A DNA stretch of 64,000 bases, taken from positions 23,844-87,843 of the forward strand of contig NZ_MACI01000043.1 of NCBI RefSeq assembly GCF_001884105.1. The letters run 5' to 3'. This stretch comes from Bacillus luti. Lineage in GTDB: Bacteria; Bacillota; Bacilli; Bacillales; Bacillaceae_G. Below the pieces are notes generated by a model. The model had not been told where the DNA came from. It made no database searches and saw nothing but the letters and a program-made list of their open reading frames with translations. A program made the translations under genes and the position numbers. Below are positions 17,284 to 25,488 of the stretch, one piece after another (the stretch's first letter is position 1; every line of letters starts with the position of its first letter).

Positions 17284-19133
17284 GAAAAGGGATTGTACTG
17301 AAATTATTTACTCTCACAACAGCATTATGCATGTTAATTTTAGCGACGATATTTATTGGACAGACGATATTTTTTAAGCAATATTATGCGAATCGAAAAG
17401 TGGAAGATATTAAAGTAAATTTAAATTCCTTTGAACAGAATTATTTGAAGGAAGCCGGAAATGCAGAAGGAATTCAAAAGCTGGAGCAAGACTTTTTAAG
17501 AGAAAATAATACATGGATTACGACATTAGATCAGAACGGGAATTTAAAGCATGTGGATGATTTTTATTTTGAGGTAACGATAGATCGTAGACAACAAAAG
17601 AGCTTTGGACGACAACTATTCAAAATGCCCTTATACAATCTCGTCAATATAGAGGAAATTGATAATAAATCATCAGAGCAGTTTTTAGGCCAAGAAATTT
17701 ATTTTTCTGGAGTGAAAAAAGAAGATAATTTTATTCCATTCTCTTTCTCGTTATCTAAGCAGAATTTAAGCGGCTCGAATAAACCGTTAGAAAAAGCATT
17801 TAATGAGAAAATGAGTAAATTAAATGAGGAGAAGAAGAAAGTAGCTGGGGAACAAGTTGGTAAGGAAAAGAAGCCAGCCGTTCAGGAGCAAGCTGCCCCA
17901 GAACCAGATGTTTACATAGCGGGCCGTGTTACGAAAGTACAGTTACCCGATGTAAAAGGTTTTGTAAATCCAATTTATAAGAATAATTTATTCTTCGATA
18001 GTATAAAAGAGTTTCAAACGGATTTATTACTAAAAGAGAGTAATCAAATAGAGTATTCAACAAAGACAATGGACTATGAAAAAAATGATATTAAATATAA
18101 ATTATTAATGAAACCGATAAAAGAAAAAGACGGATCGGTCACATATATATATGCGATGGCTTCCTTACAACCAGTAGATGAAGCTGTACAAATGGTGCAA
18201 GATTATTACATCTACATTATTGCATTTGTGGTCGTTCTCATTTTTCTAGCTTCGTTCTATTACTCAAAACAAATTGCAAAACCGTTATTAAAAATAAATG
18301 ATACAACGAAGAAAATAGCGCATTTAGATTTTACAGAAAAAATACCGATTACTTCAAAAGATGAAATTGGGGATTTATCGAAAAATATTAATGTGCTATC
18401 GAATAAACTCCATTCGCATATTGGACAGCTAGAACAAGATATTGAAAAGGAAAGAAAGCTAGAAAAGACACGAAAAGAATTCATATCAGGTGTTTCACAT
18501 GAATTAAAAACACCACTGAGTATTATGAAAAGCTGTATTTCTATTTTAAAAGATGGGGTAGCTGAACATAAAAAAGAATACTATTTTCAAGCGATGGAAC
18601 GAGAAGTAGACAAAATGGATACGTTAATTTTGGATATGCTTGAGTTAGCTAAATTTGAGTCAGGCACGTATAAAATGAAAAAGGATTTATTTTATATTGA
18701 TACAGTAATTGAAGATATATGTGAACATCTTTCTGTGGAAATAGAGAAAAAAGAACTTCGTGTTCAGAAAAATATAGGTCCATTTGAAGTGATGGCAAAT
18801 CAAGGCCGGATTGAACAAGTCATTGTGAACTTCATTACGAATGCGATACGTTATACACCAAATAAGGAAGATATTATTGTTTCTACAATAGATGAAAAAG
18901 GTCGTATAAAAGTATGTATTGAAAATAAGGGTACTCACATTGAAGAAGAGCAGTTAGATAAAATTTGGGATCGTTTTTATCGCGTGGATGCAGCTCGCCA
19001 GCGTTCACAGGGGGGAACAGGGCTTGGTCTTGCGATCTCAAAAAATATTTTGGAACTGCACGATGCTGAATATGGGGCAGAAAATACAGAAGATGGTGTG
19101 TTATTTTACTTCTATTTACAGAAAAAAGCGTAG
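17280..19133 (+). CDS. Membrane sensor histidine kinase of the sortase cluster
   Basis: A 617-aa kinase. One membrane helix near residues 10-30, an unusually large extracellular sensor (about 31-305) with a Lys/Glu-rich linker around 180-205, a second helix near 303-325, HAMP, dimerisation domain with phospho-acceptor His407 (GVSHELKTP), and a catalytic domain with the N-box NFITNAIRYT and G-box GGTGLGLAIS. All kinase motifs are intact. It is coupled to the response regulator by a 4-base overlap. The large extracytoplasmic domain suggests sensing of envelope state; the signal is unknown. Confidence 0.92.
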   Translation: MRKGIVLKLFTLTTALCMLILATIFIGQTIFFKQYYANRKVEDIKVNLNSFEQNYLKEAGNAEGIQKLEQDFLRENNTWITTLDQNGNLKHVDDFYFEVTIDRRQQKSFGRQLFKMPLYNLVNIEEIDNKSSEQFLGQEIYFSGVKKEDNFIPFSFSLSKQNLSGSNKPLEKAFNEKMSKLNEEKKKVAGEQVGKEKKPAVQEQAAPEPDVYIAGRVTKVQLPDVKGFVNPIYKNNLFFDSIKEFQTDLLLKESNQIEYSTKTMDYEKNDIKYKLLMKPIKEKDGSVTYIYAMASLQPVDEAVQMVQDYYIYIIAFVVVLIFLASFYYSKQIAKPLLKINDTTKKIAHLDFTEKIPITSKDEIGDLSKNINVLSNKLHSHIGQLEQDIEKERKLEKTRKEFISGVSHELKTPLSIMKSCISILKDGVAEHKKEYYFQAMEREVDKMDTLILDMLELAKFESGTYKMKKDLFYIDTVIEDICEHLSVEIEKKELRVQKNIGPFEVMANQGRIEQVIVNFITNAIRYTPNKEDIIVSTIDEKGRIKVCIENKGTHIEEEQLDKIWDRFYRVDAARQRSQGGTGLGLAISKNILELHDAEYGAENTEDGVLFYFYLQKKA

Positions 19134-19157
19134 ATGATGCATGCTACGCTTTTTTTA
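19122..19157 (+). terminator. Terminator overlapping the kinase stop codon
   Basis: AAAAAAGCGTAG pairs with CTACGCTTTTTT; the stop codon TAG lies in the left arm. Confidence 0.85.
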
Positions 19158-19246
19158 ATTTATTTTCATATTATCTTTACCTAATCTTTATTTTTAAGCG
19201 ATATAATCTGGTTAGAATATGAGGTTATGTAAGGAGTCGATGAACC

Positions 19247-19327
19247 GTGCATAGCAATTGGCTAAGTATAATGGTATTCATTTTCTTTTGTGCATTTATT
19301 GTATTTTTAATTGATATTACGATATGA
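19247..19327 (+). CDS. 26-aa single-helix membrane peptide
   Basis: GTG start with AAGGAG 10 bases upstream; a TATAAT box lies at 19202-19207. The peptide is almost entirely one hydrophobic helix (LSIMVFIFFCAFIVFLIDI) with a short polar N-terminus. The stop runs directly into a terminator. Small membrane peptides of this kind often bind a membrane enzyme or kinase; no partner is evident, but the sortase-cluster kinase is just upstream. Reality as a gene rests on the promoter, ribosome site and terminator. Confidence 0.5.
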   Translation: MHSNWLSIMVFIFFCAFIVFLIDITI

Positions 19328-19357
19328 AAAAAAAGCGCTTATTAAGCGCTTTTTTTG
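19327..19357. terminator. Bidirectional terminator
   Basis: AAAAAAAGCGCTT and AAGCGCTTTTTTT around a 3-base loop. It serves the small peptide gene (+) and thiT (-), whose stop codon lies inside it. Confidence 0.85.
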
Positions 19358-20001
19358 TTTGCATTTATTTGAGAAGCACCGATGCTTTTGAATAAGCGTG
19401 GTGAAGTTCTAAATAAAAGGAATAGTAATACTGTGCATAAGGCGAAAGAACCAAGCATTGTACTACCGTTTACAATTAATGAATATAGCACAGCAGATTG
19501 ACCTTTCGGTGCATATTGTCCCCAGAAAATAATACCGGCGATAAAGTGACAGAAGTAGCGTGCAAAGCTACCGACAAATGTTGCAAGGATCATGTAAACA
19601 AGTGCTTTCTTTTTTTTGTTTTGTTTTGATGCAGGTTTATCTTTACGGCTACCTAAGTTGGATTGGTCTTCATTAGATGAAAGAAGAGCATTTTGAATTG
19701 GACGATAGAATAAACCAGCAAATCCGATAAAAGCAAAGGCAATGAAGTACTCAATGAATGCTTGAATAGGTGTTAAGATGTAAGCATCTCCTACGACAAT
19801 TTGTAATAGTCCCCAAATTAAGCCTCCTAAGAAAGCCATTTTGAAGCCCCAGCGGTATGCGATAATAAAAATAGGAATCATTGCAAATGAAATGGAACCA
19901 CCTGTTGGAAGTTTAAGTGATAATGGTAAAATGTCGATAATCATGGCGAAGGCTGCAAGAATAGCAGATTCGATCATCGCTTGTAAATTGGTGTTACGCA
20001 T
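19342..20001 (-). CDS. thiT: Thiamine ECF transporter substrate-binding subunit ThiT
   Basis: S-component that binds thiamine in the membrane and works with the shared ECF EcfT/EcfAA' module encoded elsewhere. A 219-aa protein with six helices, the family motif GGSISFAMIPIF followed by YRWG in the first half, and a Lys-rich loop (SKQNKKKK, about residues 130-140) that is longer than usual. ATG 20001 is preceded by GGGGGAG; an upstream in-frame codon lacks a site. Its leader carries a TPP riboswitch, which confirms the thiamine assignment (B. subtilis YuaJ). Confidence 0.9.
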   Translation of the reverse strand: MRNTNLQAMIESAILAAFAMIIDILPLSLKLPTGGSISFAMIPIFIIAYRWGFKMAFLGGLIWGLLQIVVGDAYILTPIQAFIEYFIAFAFIGFAGLFYRPIQNALLSSNEDQSNLGSRKDKPASKQNKKKKALVYMILATFVGSFARYFCHFIAGIIFWGQYAPKGQSAVLYSLIVNGSTMLGSFALCTVLLFLLFRTSPRLFKSIGASQINANKKSA

Positions 20002-20056
20002 GTTGTCTCCCCCTAAATCCAAGTTGTACAAAAAAGAACATTATCATAGGAGGATA

Positions 20057-20090
20057 CGAAATACGTAAATAAAAAGAGGTGTGTATTTCG
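20057..20090 (-). promoter_or_regulatory. Hairpin between TPP aptamer and thiT
   Basis: CGAAATAC pairs with GTATTTCG around an 18-base loop. It lies between aptamer and start codon and may be part of the expression platform; no clear T-run follows on the minus strand. Confidence 0.4.
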
Positions 20091-20097
20091 GACGTTT

Positions 20098-20185
20098 GCA
20101 CAATCCCTGCGTTAGCATTAACTAACAGGTTCGAAGGGTCGGAACGAATTGTTCCCTCTCAGCGACATGGCTCCCCCTGTGATAA
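20098..20185 (-). ncRNA. TPP riboswitch (THI element) of thiT
   Basis: On the minus strand the aptamer shows the conserved pieces in order: CAGGGGGAGCC, CGCTGAGAGGG, GACCCTTCGAACCTG, TTAATGCTAACGCAGGGA. These match the thi box core (CTGAGA and ACCTGA-type strands). It binds thiamine pyrophosphate and shuts off thiT when thiamine is plentiful. Confidence 0.95.
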
Positions 20186-20333
20186 CGAGATTCTTTATTT
20201 GCTATTGTTTATTGTAAGCGAAATGGATGAGAATGGCAAACGAATCTGTTATGACAATTATTGAAATAGAATTGTAGCGAAATGTTAATAAATATGAAGC
20301 AAAAGGGTATAGTACAAGAGAAATAGAGTGTGC

Positions 20334-20364
20334 TATAATTCTTTTGAAAATAATTATCATTCTC
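20334..20364 (+). promoter_or_regulatory. feo promoter with Fur box
   Basis: TATAAT at 20334-20339, then GAAAATAATTATCATTCTC at 20346-20364, which fits the Fur 19-bp inverted repeat (ATAATNATTAT core with two mismatches). Placed just downstream of the -10, it would block transcription when iron is sufficient. Confidence 0.75.
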
Positions 20365-20381
20365 TTCTGAGGGGGAAGTTT

Positions 20382-20609
20382 ATGAGCTTAGTAGATATTA
20401 AAATTGGCGAGAAAGTGTTAGTAAAAAGTATTCAGTCGTTAGATCAGTTACTAAAGAGAAGACTGGCTGCTTTCGGTCTTTCTGAAGGAAGCGAACTTCG
20501 TATGAAACAGAAAGCGATGTTCAAAGGTCCTTGTACATTGGAGTGTCGTGGACAGTTAATTAGTATTCGTCATTGTGACGCGAAAATGATAAAGGTGGAA
20601 TTAGCGTGA
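20382..20609 (+). CDS. feoA: Ferrous iron transport protein A
   Basis: A 75-aa cytosolic SH3-like protein needed for FeoB activity. It shows the typical LLKRRLAAFGLSEGSEL centre and IRHCDAKMIKVE end. GAGGGGGA precedes ATG 20382; the frame opens earlier without a site and across the Fur box. The stop overlaps the GTG start of feoB by 4 bases, so they form one coupled operon under Fur control. Confidence 0.92.
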   Translation: MSLVDIKIGEKVLVKSIQSLDQLLKRRLAAFGLSEGSELRMKQKAMFKGPCTLECRGQLISIRHCDAKMIKVELA

Positions 20610-22594
20610 ATAAGGTAGCTTTGCTAGGGAATCCGAATACAGGGAAAACATCATTATTTAATGCACTTACTGGTTCTTATGAATATGTAGGAAACTGGAG
20701 CGGTGTAACAGTAGAAAAGAAGGTTGGTAAATTAAAAGATAAGCAAGGAACATTAATTGATTTACCAGGCGTCTATGATTTAAATCCAGTTTCACGTGAT
20801 GAAGGTGTTGTAACAAACTTTCTACTAACAGAAGAATTTAATCATATGTTAAATATCGTGGATTCTTCGCAGTTTGAACGAAATATGCATTTAACGTTGC
20901 AATTACTTGAATTTGGTAAGCCCGTTTCAATTGGTCTAAATATGGTTGATGTGGCGAAGCAAAGAGGAATTGTCATTGATGTAAAGCGGTTATCAGAATT
21001 ACTAGGAGTAACAGTCGTTCCTGTCGTTGCAAGAAGTGGAAAAGGCTGTGAAGAATTACTTACGACTCTTAAAGAAAATGACAAAAAAGAGAAAAAACCA
21101 TTCATTATTTCATATGGTGTACAAGTGGATGAAGGGATTGGAGAGATAATTGCTCTTTTAGAGACAGCAAATTATGAGCATCCAAGATGGTTAGCCCTTC
21201 AATTTCTAAGCAATAACGAAGTAGTAGAAAAAGAAATGAAAGCACTACCAATTTATAAGGAACTTGCAGCCGTTCGATCTCGCTTAGAAGAAAAACTTGA
21301 TTGTACGTTAGAGGAGCATATTTACAAGACTCGTGAAGCGTATATTGAAAAGTTAAAAACAAATGTTATGAAGCATGAGAAAGAAGGAAAAATTCCTTTT
21401 TCGGAAAAAATTGATAGGTTAATTACGCATAAAATTTTAGGACTTCCAATCTTTTTAGCAGTTATGTTTTTTATTTTTCAGGTTACGTTTACGTGGATTG
21501 GGACACCGTTATCTGATATGTTAGATGGATTTTTTGGTGGACAGCTTACGGATTGGGTAACGGCTGGACTTACAAGTGTTGGTGCTTCTGATTTTATTCA
21601 AGCACTCGTTACAGAAGGTATTATTGCTGGTGTTGGTGCTGTATTAGTATTCGTGCCACAAATCTTTGCACTATTCTTTTTCATTTCATTATTAGAAGAC
21701 TCAGGATATATGGCGCGAATTGCAGTTGTTATGGATAGGATTATGGAGTTCTTTGGCTTAAACGGTAAAGCTTTTATTCCGATGATTATCGGTTTTGGAT
21801 GTAACGTTCCAGGAATTATGGCGGCGAGAACGATTGAACAAGAGAAAGAGCGTTTACTTACAGTTTTAGTAACACCATTTATGTCTTGTTCAGCACGTTT
21901 ACCTGTATATGCATTATTTGCGGGAGTATTCTTCCCTAATAGTCAGGCGACTGTTGTATTTTCTTTATATGTTGCAGGTATTGTTCTGGCATTACTCGTT
22001 ACAAAAATTATGTCTCTTACGATTTTGAAAGCGGAAAAATCTATTTTCGTAATTGAATTACCACCTTACCGTGTGCCACAAGCAAAAACATTATGGCTGA
22101 GCACATGGGAGAAAGGGAAAGGATTTGTTCGTAAAGCTGGTACATTCATCTTCGGTGGATCGGTTGTCATTTGGTTATTAAATTATGCAGGTCCATCAGG
22201 ATTTGGTGTTGATATGGGAGACAGTTATTTAGCAATGATTGGTGGATTTATTGCACCACTGTTTGCCCCACTTGGTTTTGGAACATGGCAAGCTGCAGCA
22301 TCCCTTTTAACAGGATTTTTAGCGAAGGAAGTTGTTGTTTCAACAATGGCAATCATTTATGCGGTTAAAGAAGATGTGCTTGGAAATGTAATGGGAGCAC
22401 ATTATACAGCATTATCAGCTTATGCATTTATGTTCTTTATTTTATTATATGTGCCGTGTTTAGCGACGGTGGCTGTTATTAAACGTGAAACAGGATCAGC
22501 GAAGTGGACGATTTTCTCAGTCGTTTATCCACTCGTAGTTGCTTATGTATTAACGCTCATTATATACCAAGTTGGATCCTTACTCGGATTCTAG
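20606..22594 (+). CDS. feoB: Ferrous iron transporter B
   Basis: A 662-aa Fe(II) uptake protein. The N-terminal ~165 residues form the G-protein domain (GNPNTGKTSLFN, NWSGVTVEKK, DLPGVYDL, NMVD); then a helical region, and from about residue 275 the permease with two Gate motifs (FGCNVPGIMA and FMSCSARLPVYA in the first half; the CLATVAVIKRE region at the end) carrying the conserved cysteines. GTG start overlaps feoA. Length is near the ~665 of Bacillus FeoB. Confidence 0.95.
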   Translation: MNKVALLGNPNTGKTSLFNALTGSYEYVGNWSGVTVEKKVGKLKDKQGTLIDLPGVYDLNPVSRDEGVVTNFLLTEEFNHMLNIVDSSQFERNMHLTLQLLEFGKPVSIGLNMVDVAKQRGIVIDVKRLSELLGVTVVPVVARSGKGCEELLTTLKENDKKEKKPFIISYGVQVDEGIGEIIALLETANYEHPRWLALQFLSNNEVVEKEMKALPIYKELAAVRSRLEEKLDCTLEEHIYKTREAYIEKLKTNVMKHEKEGKIPFSEKIDRLITHKILGLPIFLAVMFFIFQVTFTWIGTPLSDMLDGFFGGQLTDWVTAGLTSVGASDFIQALVTEGIIAGVGAVLVFVPQIFALFFFISLLEDSGYMARIAVVMDRIMEFFGLNGKAFIPMIIGFGCNVPGIMAARTIEQEKERLLTVLVTPFMSCSARLPVYALFAGVFFPNSQATVVFSLYVAGIVLALLVTKIMSLTILKAEKSIFVIELPPYRVPQAKTLWLSTWEKGKGFVRKAGTFIFGGSVVIWLLNYAGPSGFGVDMGDSYLAMIGGFIAPLFAPLGFGTWQAAASLLTGFLAKEVVVSTMAIIYAVKEDVLGNVMGAHYTALSAYAFMFFILLYVPCLATVAVIKRETGSAKWTIFSVVYPLVVAYVLTLIIYQVGSLLGF

Positions 22595-22607
22595 AAGGAG
22601 ATGTATT

Positions 22608-22778
22608 GTGGTGATGGTCAATATTATAATTGGAGCTATCATTTTTGGTTATGCAGCATATACGTTAGTTAATTTTGTAAAGAGAAGTAAAAAAGGAAAA
22701 TGCGCAGCATGTTCTTTAAATAAGTCATGTCAGTCGCAAACGTGTAGCCCGGATATGGAGCAAGTTGCTCATAAATAG
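22608..22778 (+). CDS. FeoB-associated Cys-rich membrane protein
   Basis: A 56-aa protein: one N-terminal helix (VNIIIGAIIFGYAAYTLVNF), a basic patch (VKRSKKGK) and a cytoplasmic Cys cluster CAACSLNKSCQSQTC. This matches the small Cys-rich partner found after feoB in Firmicutes, thought to help iron handling. AGAAGGAG is 7 bases before GTG 22608; ATG 22614 is also possible. It closes the feo operon. Confidence 0.85.
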   Translation: MVMVNIIIGAIIFGYAAYTLVNFVKRSKKGKCAACSLNKSCQSQTCSPDMEQVAHK

Positions 22779-22812
22779 AAAAAAGCTTTGCGAAATTCGC
22801 AAAGCTTTTTTT
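22779..22812. terminator. Bidirectional terminator after feo operon
   Basis: AAAAAGCTTTGCGAA and TTCGCAAAGCTTTTT form a near-perfect stem with T-run; it also lies just past the stop of the minus-strand lipoprotein gene. Confidence 0.85.
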
Positions 22813-22815
22813 GTG

Positions 22816-23394
22816 TTATTTTTTAATTTTTACAAGTTGAGAAGCTTCTACTCCGTTATAACCAGGGAATTCTTTACTTGGGTCTTTATCGAATTTTAAT
22901 ACACCTACAGATTTTTCATCACCTTTTACATTGCTGTAAGTTGCGTCATCAACAATTGCATACATATCTGTATATGCGCGGCCACTTCCGATAATTGTGT
23001 TGCCTTCATATTTTAATTTCGCACCATCAAGTGTAGTATTTTCAACTTTCTCTTTTGCGAATAATACACCTTGTTCAGTCGTTACAGCCGGTAATTTATC
23101 AAGTGGTTTCGTGTTGTCTTTTTCATCCACTTTGCTAAGTAACTCTTTTTTTACGAGTTCTTCACCAGTTTTCTTATTCATTACAAGCACTTTTTTGCCA
23201 TCTAATGTTGTCATTTTCATTTTATAGAAGTCTTTTTCTTTCACTTCTTTTTTATTTTTATCTGTAATTTGCTGAACTTGTTCTTCTGATCCGTACAGTA
23301 CAAAACCGTTCGCTTTATCTCCTAATAAAGAACAACCTGATAATGCTCCAAGTGAAATTGCTGCTGCTAATCCGATCCCTACTAATTTTTTCAT
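22816..23394 (-). CDS. Hypothetical lipoprotein
   Basis: A 192-aa lipoprotein with a type II signal peptide (lipobox LSGC, Cys at residue 21), so it is anchored on the outer face of the membrane. The mature part is Lys/Asp-rich and soluble, with no recognised catalytic motif; the C-terminal half (EFPGYNGVEASQLVKI) seems to be a small beta domain. AAGGAG precedes the start. Its promoter shares the composite operator of the BceAB-like transporter, suggesting a role in envelope stress (inference). Confidence 0.78.
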   Translation of the reverse strand: MKKLVGIGLAAAISLGALSGCSLLGDKANGFVLYGSEEQVQQITDKNKKEVKEKDFYKMKMTTLDGKKVLVMNKKTGEELVKKELLSKVDEKDNTKPLDKLPAVTTEQGVLFAKEKVENTTLDGAKLKYEGNTIIGSGRAYTDMYAIVDDATYSNVKGDEKSVGVLKFDKDPSKEFPGYNGVEASQLVKIKK

Positions 23395-23484
23395 GATGAT
23401 TTCTCCTTTTATATGTTTTATAGTAAATACAATTTTTGTATTATTGCTTACATGTGAAGAAGCTTGTTTGTTGCTTCTGGTATT

Positions 23485-23548
23485 AGTGTATAAGAAACAT
23501 GGAGACGTAACTATCGAGTTAGCTTACAGTAACATTACAATAATGTAA
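23485..23548 (-). promoter_or_regulatory. Composite operator-promoter of the lipoprotein gene
   Basis: Read on the minus strand from 23548: TTACA-TTAT-TGTAA-TGTTAC-TGTAAG, 5 bases, TCGATAGT (23517-23510), and TACACT (23490-23485) as -10. The spacing is identical to the two plus-strand copies at 3417-3480 and 11970-12033. Confidence 0.65.
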
Positions 23549-23797
23549 TTTAGTGAAAGTACGTAAAAATAAGTTAATTCTAAGGATAAATAATGAGAAT
23601 ATATTAGGAAAACAATATTGTATTTGGAATGTCATATTATATTGGATGTATTTTGGAAATAACATGTAAGGGCATCTTTGTTTTGTTATAATAAACACAT
23701 AGGCTGTAAAAATGAATATTCTTTACTGTAAAGGGAGATTTTTAAGTTTTCCAAGTAGTGAATTTGAAATATGAGGTATATCATAGGAGGAATTCGG

Positions 23798-24463
23798 ATG
23801 TCTGTATTTAAACGATTACGAGATTTAACAATGTCAAATGTGTATTCATTAATTGAAAAAGCGGAAGATCCAGTTAAGATGACGGATCAATATTTACGTG
23901 ATATGCAAGCGGATGTACAAGAAGCTGAGAAAAGTGTAGCAGCTCAAATCGCGCTTGAGAAGAAATTCAAATTATTATTTGAAGAGCAAGAAGCACTTGT
24001 GAAAAAACGTGAAGAACAAGCTCATATGGCTGTTCAAGCTAGCAACTTAGATCTTGCGCGCCGTGCACTAGAAGAAAAACAAAATGCAGAGCAAAAGATG
24101 AATGAGTATAAAGCAAGCTATGAGCAAAACAAAGCAGCTGCTGATAATCTTCGTGCGAAGTTAGAAGAAATGCGTAAGCAATTAACTGAGCTGAAAAATA
24201 AACGTGAAACACTTGTAGCGCGTGTAAATGCAGCGAAAGCACAAAAGAATATTAATCAGGCGATGTCTGGATTTGATTCGAATTCAGCAAAAGCTGGTTT
24301 AAGCCGTATGGAAGAGAAAGCTCTTCAATTAGAGGCTGAAGCAGAAGCAAGTGGTGAAGTATACAAAAAAGAAAAATCATTAGATGATGAATTCGCAAGC
24401 TTAAACAAAAATTCTGCTGTTGACGATGAATTAGCTCGTATTATGAAGCAGTATGAGAAATAA
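23798..24463 (+). CDS. pspA: PspA/IM30-family membrane-stress protein
   Basis: A 221-aa coiled-coil protein that coats and stabilises damaged cytoplasmic membrane (phage-shock protein A/LiaH family). The N-terminal amphipathic helix SVFKRLRDLTMSNVYSLIEK and the long heptad-rich helices (residues about 30-190) are typical. ATAGGAGG precedes ATG 23798. It heads an operon with DUF350, DUF4178 and DUF4247 proteins. The gene symbol reflects family; which Bacillus paralogue it matches cannot be told. Confidence 0.88.
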   Translation: MSVFKRLRDLTMSNVYSLIEKAEDPVKMTDQYLRDMQADVQEAEKSVAAQIALEKKFKLLFEEQEALVKKREEQAHMAVQASNLDLARRALEEKQNAEQKMNEYKASYEQNKAAADNLRAKLEEMRKQLTELKNKRETLVARVNAAKAQKNINQAMSGFDSNSAKAGLSRMEEKALQLEAEAEASGEVYKKEKSLDDEFASLNKNSAVDDELARIMKQYEK

Positions 24464-24482
24464 TATAGAATAGAGACAAATG

Positions 24483-24516
24483 AACCGACATGTCTAAATA
24501 CATTCATGTCGGTTTT
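24483..24516 (+). terminator. Hairpin between pspA and DUF350 gene
   Basis: ACCGACATG pairs with CATGTCGGT around 12 bases, followed by TTTC. The poor T-run suggests partial termination, giving more pspA than downstream transcript. Confidence 0.5.
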
Positions 24517-24543
24517 CTATTACTTTTTAGAGGAGGTTTTGCA

Positions 24544-24948
24544 ATGTCGTGGATGAATGTAGTAGCCATGCTTGTATGGACTGGAGCGAGTGCAGTACTT
24601 TTATTTGCAATTATGTGGGTTGATTCAATTTTTACAAAATACAATGATTTAAAAGAAATAAAAAATGGGAATACGGCTGTAGCGACTCGTTTTGTTATGA
24701 AATTATTCGCACAAGGATACATTTTATCCCAATCGATAACGAAAGCAAATGATTTATGGCAAGCACTTCTTGCTTCAGCAGTTTCTTTCGTTATTTTATT
24801 AGTGGTAGAAATGTTCATTGAATTCGTATTAAAGAAAATGTCTGGTCTTGATTTAGAAGAAGGTACGAAAGAAGGCAGTGTTGCGCATGCAATGTTAGCT
24901 GGATCATTACATATTGTTGGGGCACTTATTTTAGGTGCTTGTTTATAA
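24544..24948 (+). CDS. DUF350-family membrane protein
   Basis: A 134-aa protein with four membrane helices in two repeated pairs, and a cytoplasmic loop (KYNDLKEIKNGNTAVA) typical of DUF350 (YjfL type), a family known from phage-shock-like operons. AGAGGAGG precedes ATG 24544. Function is unknown; conserved linkage with PspA and DUF4178 suggests membrane stress. Confidence 0.8.
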   Translation: MSWMNVVAMLVWTGASAVLLFAIMWVDSIFTKYNDLKEIKNGNTAVATRFVMKLFAQGYILSQSITKANDLWQALLASAVSFVILLVVEMFIEFVLKKMSGLDLEEGTKEGSVAHAMLAGSLHIVGALILGACL

Positions 24949-24969
24949 AGAGAAAAGGAGGGGTAGATC

Positions 24970-25476
24970 ATGAGTTTATTTAAACGTATTAAAAATATAA
25001 TGAAAAGTCCAGAGCCGCCGAAGCCAGAAAAGAGTCTTTTAACGTTAGCACCTGGTGATATGATTGAAGTTTCATTAGTCATGTACGAATTAACTGGGAA
25101 AACGAGTATGCATTCTCGCAAGGAAATTGTTTTAACGCTGCAAGACGGGAAAGATATTCGTTATTTAAAAATTGAAGATCGTGAAAATACGTATTACAAA
25201 TTATATACACCAATTGATGGTCGTTTAGATTCAATTGACGAAATTCCGACGACGATTGAAATGGATGATACAGAGTACCATATGGAAGAGCAATATAATG
25301 GACGTGTTGTTGTGATGGGAAAAACACCATTTTCAGCTTCAGAGGAACAGTACGTATGGGAATTCCAATCTGATAATCGAAAGTTATTACGTATTGAATG
25401 GCAAAATGGTCGCACAATGATGTATGAGGGAGAAGCAATCATTCCTGCTGATGTACAAATTATAAGAGCAACGTAA
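24970..25476 (+). CDS. DUF4178-like protein
   Basis: A 168-aa soluble beta-rich protein with an amphipathic N-terminus (MSLFKRIKNIMKSPEPPKP), then LTLAPGDMIEV and the repeated beta pattern of DUF4178 (WEF..., IEWQNGRTMMYEGEAI at the end). AAAGGAGGGG precedes the start. It sits 21 bases after the DUF350 gene and 12 before the DUF4247 gene, so all are cotranscribed. No enzymatic motif seen. Confidence 0.7.
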   Translation: MSLFKRIKNIMKSPEPPKPEKSLLTLAPGDMIEVSLVMYELTGKTSMHSRKEIVLTLQDGKDIRYLKIEDRENTYYKLYTPIDGRLDSIDEIPTTIEMDDTEYHMEEQYNGRVVVMGKTPFSASEEQYVWEFQSDNRKLLRIEWQNGRTMMYEGEAIIPADVQIIRAT

Positions 25477-25488
25477 GGGGGCGTAATC

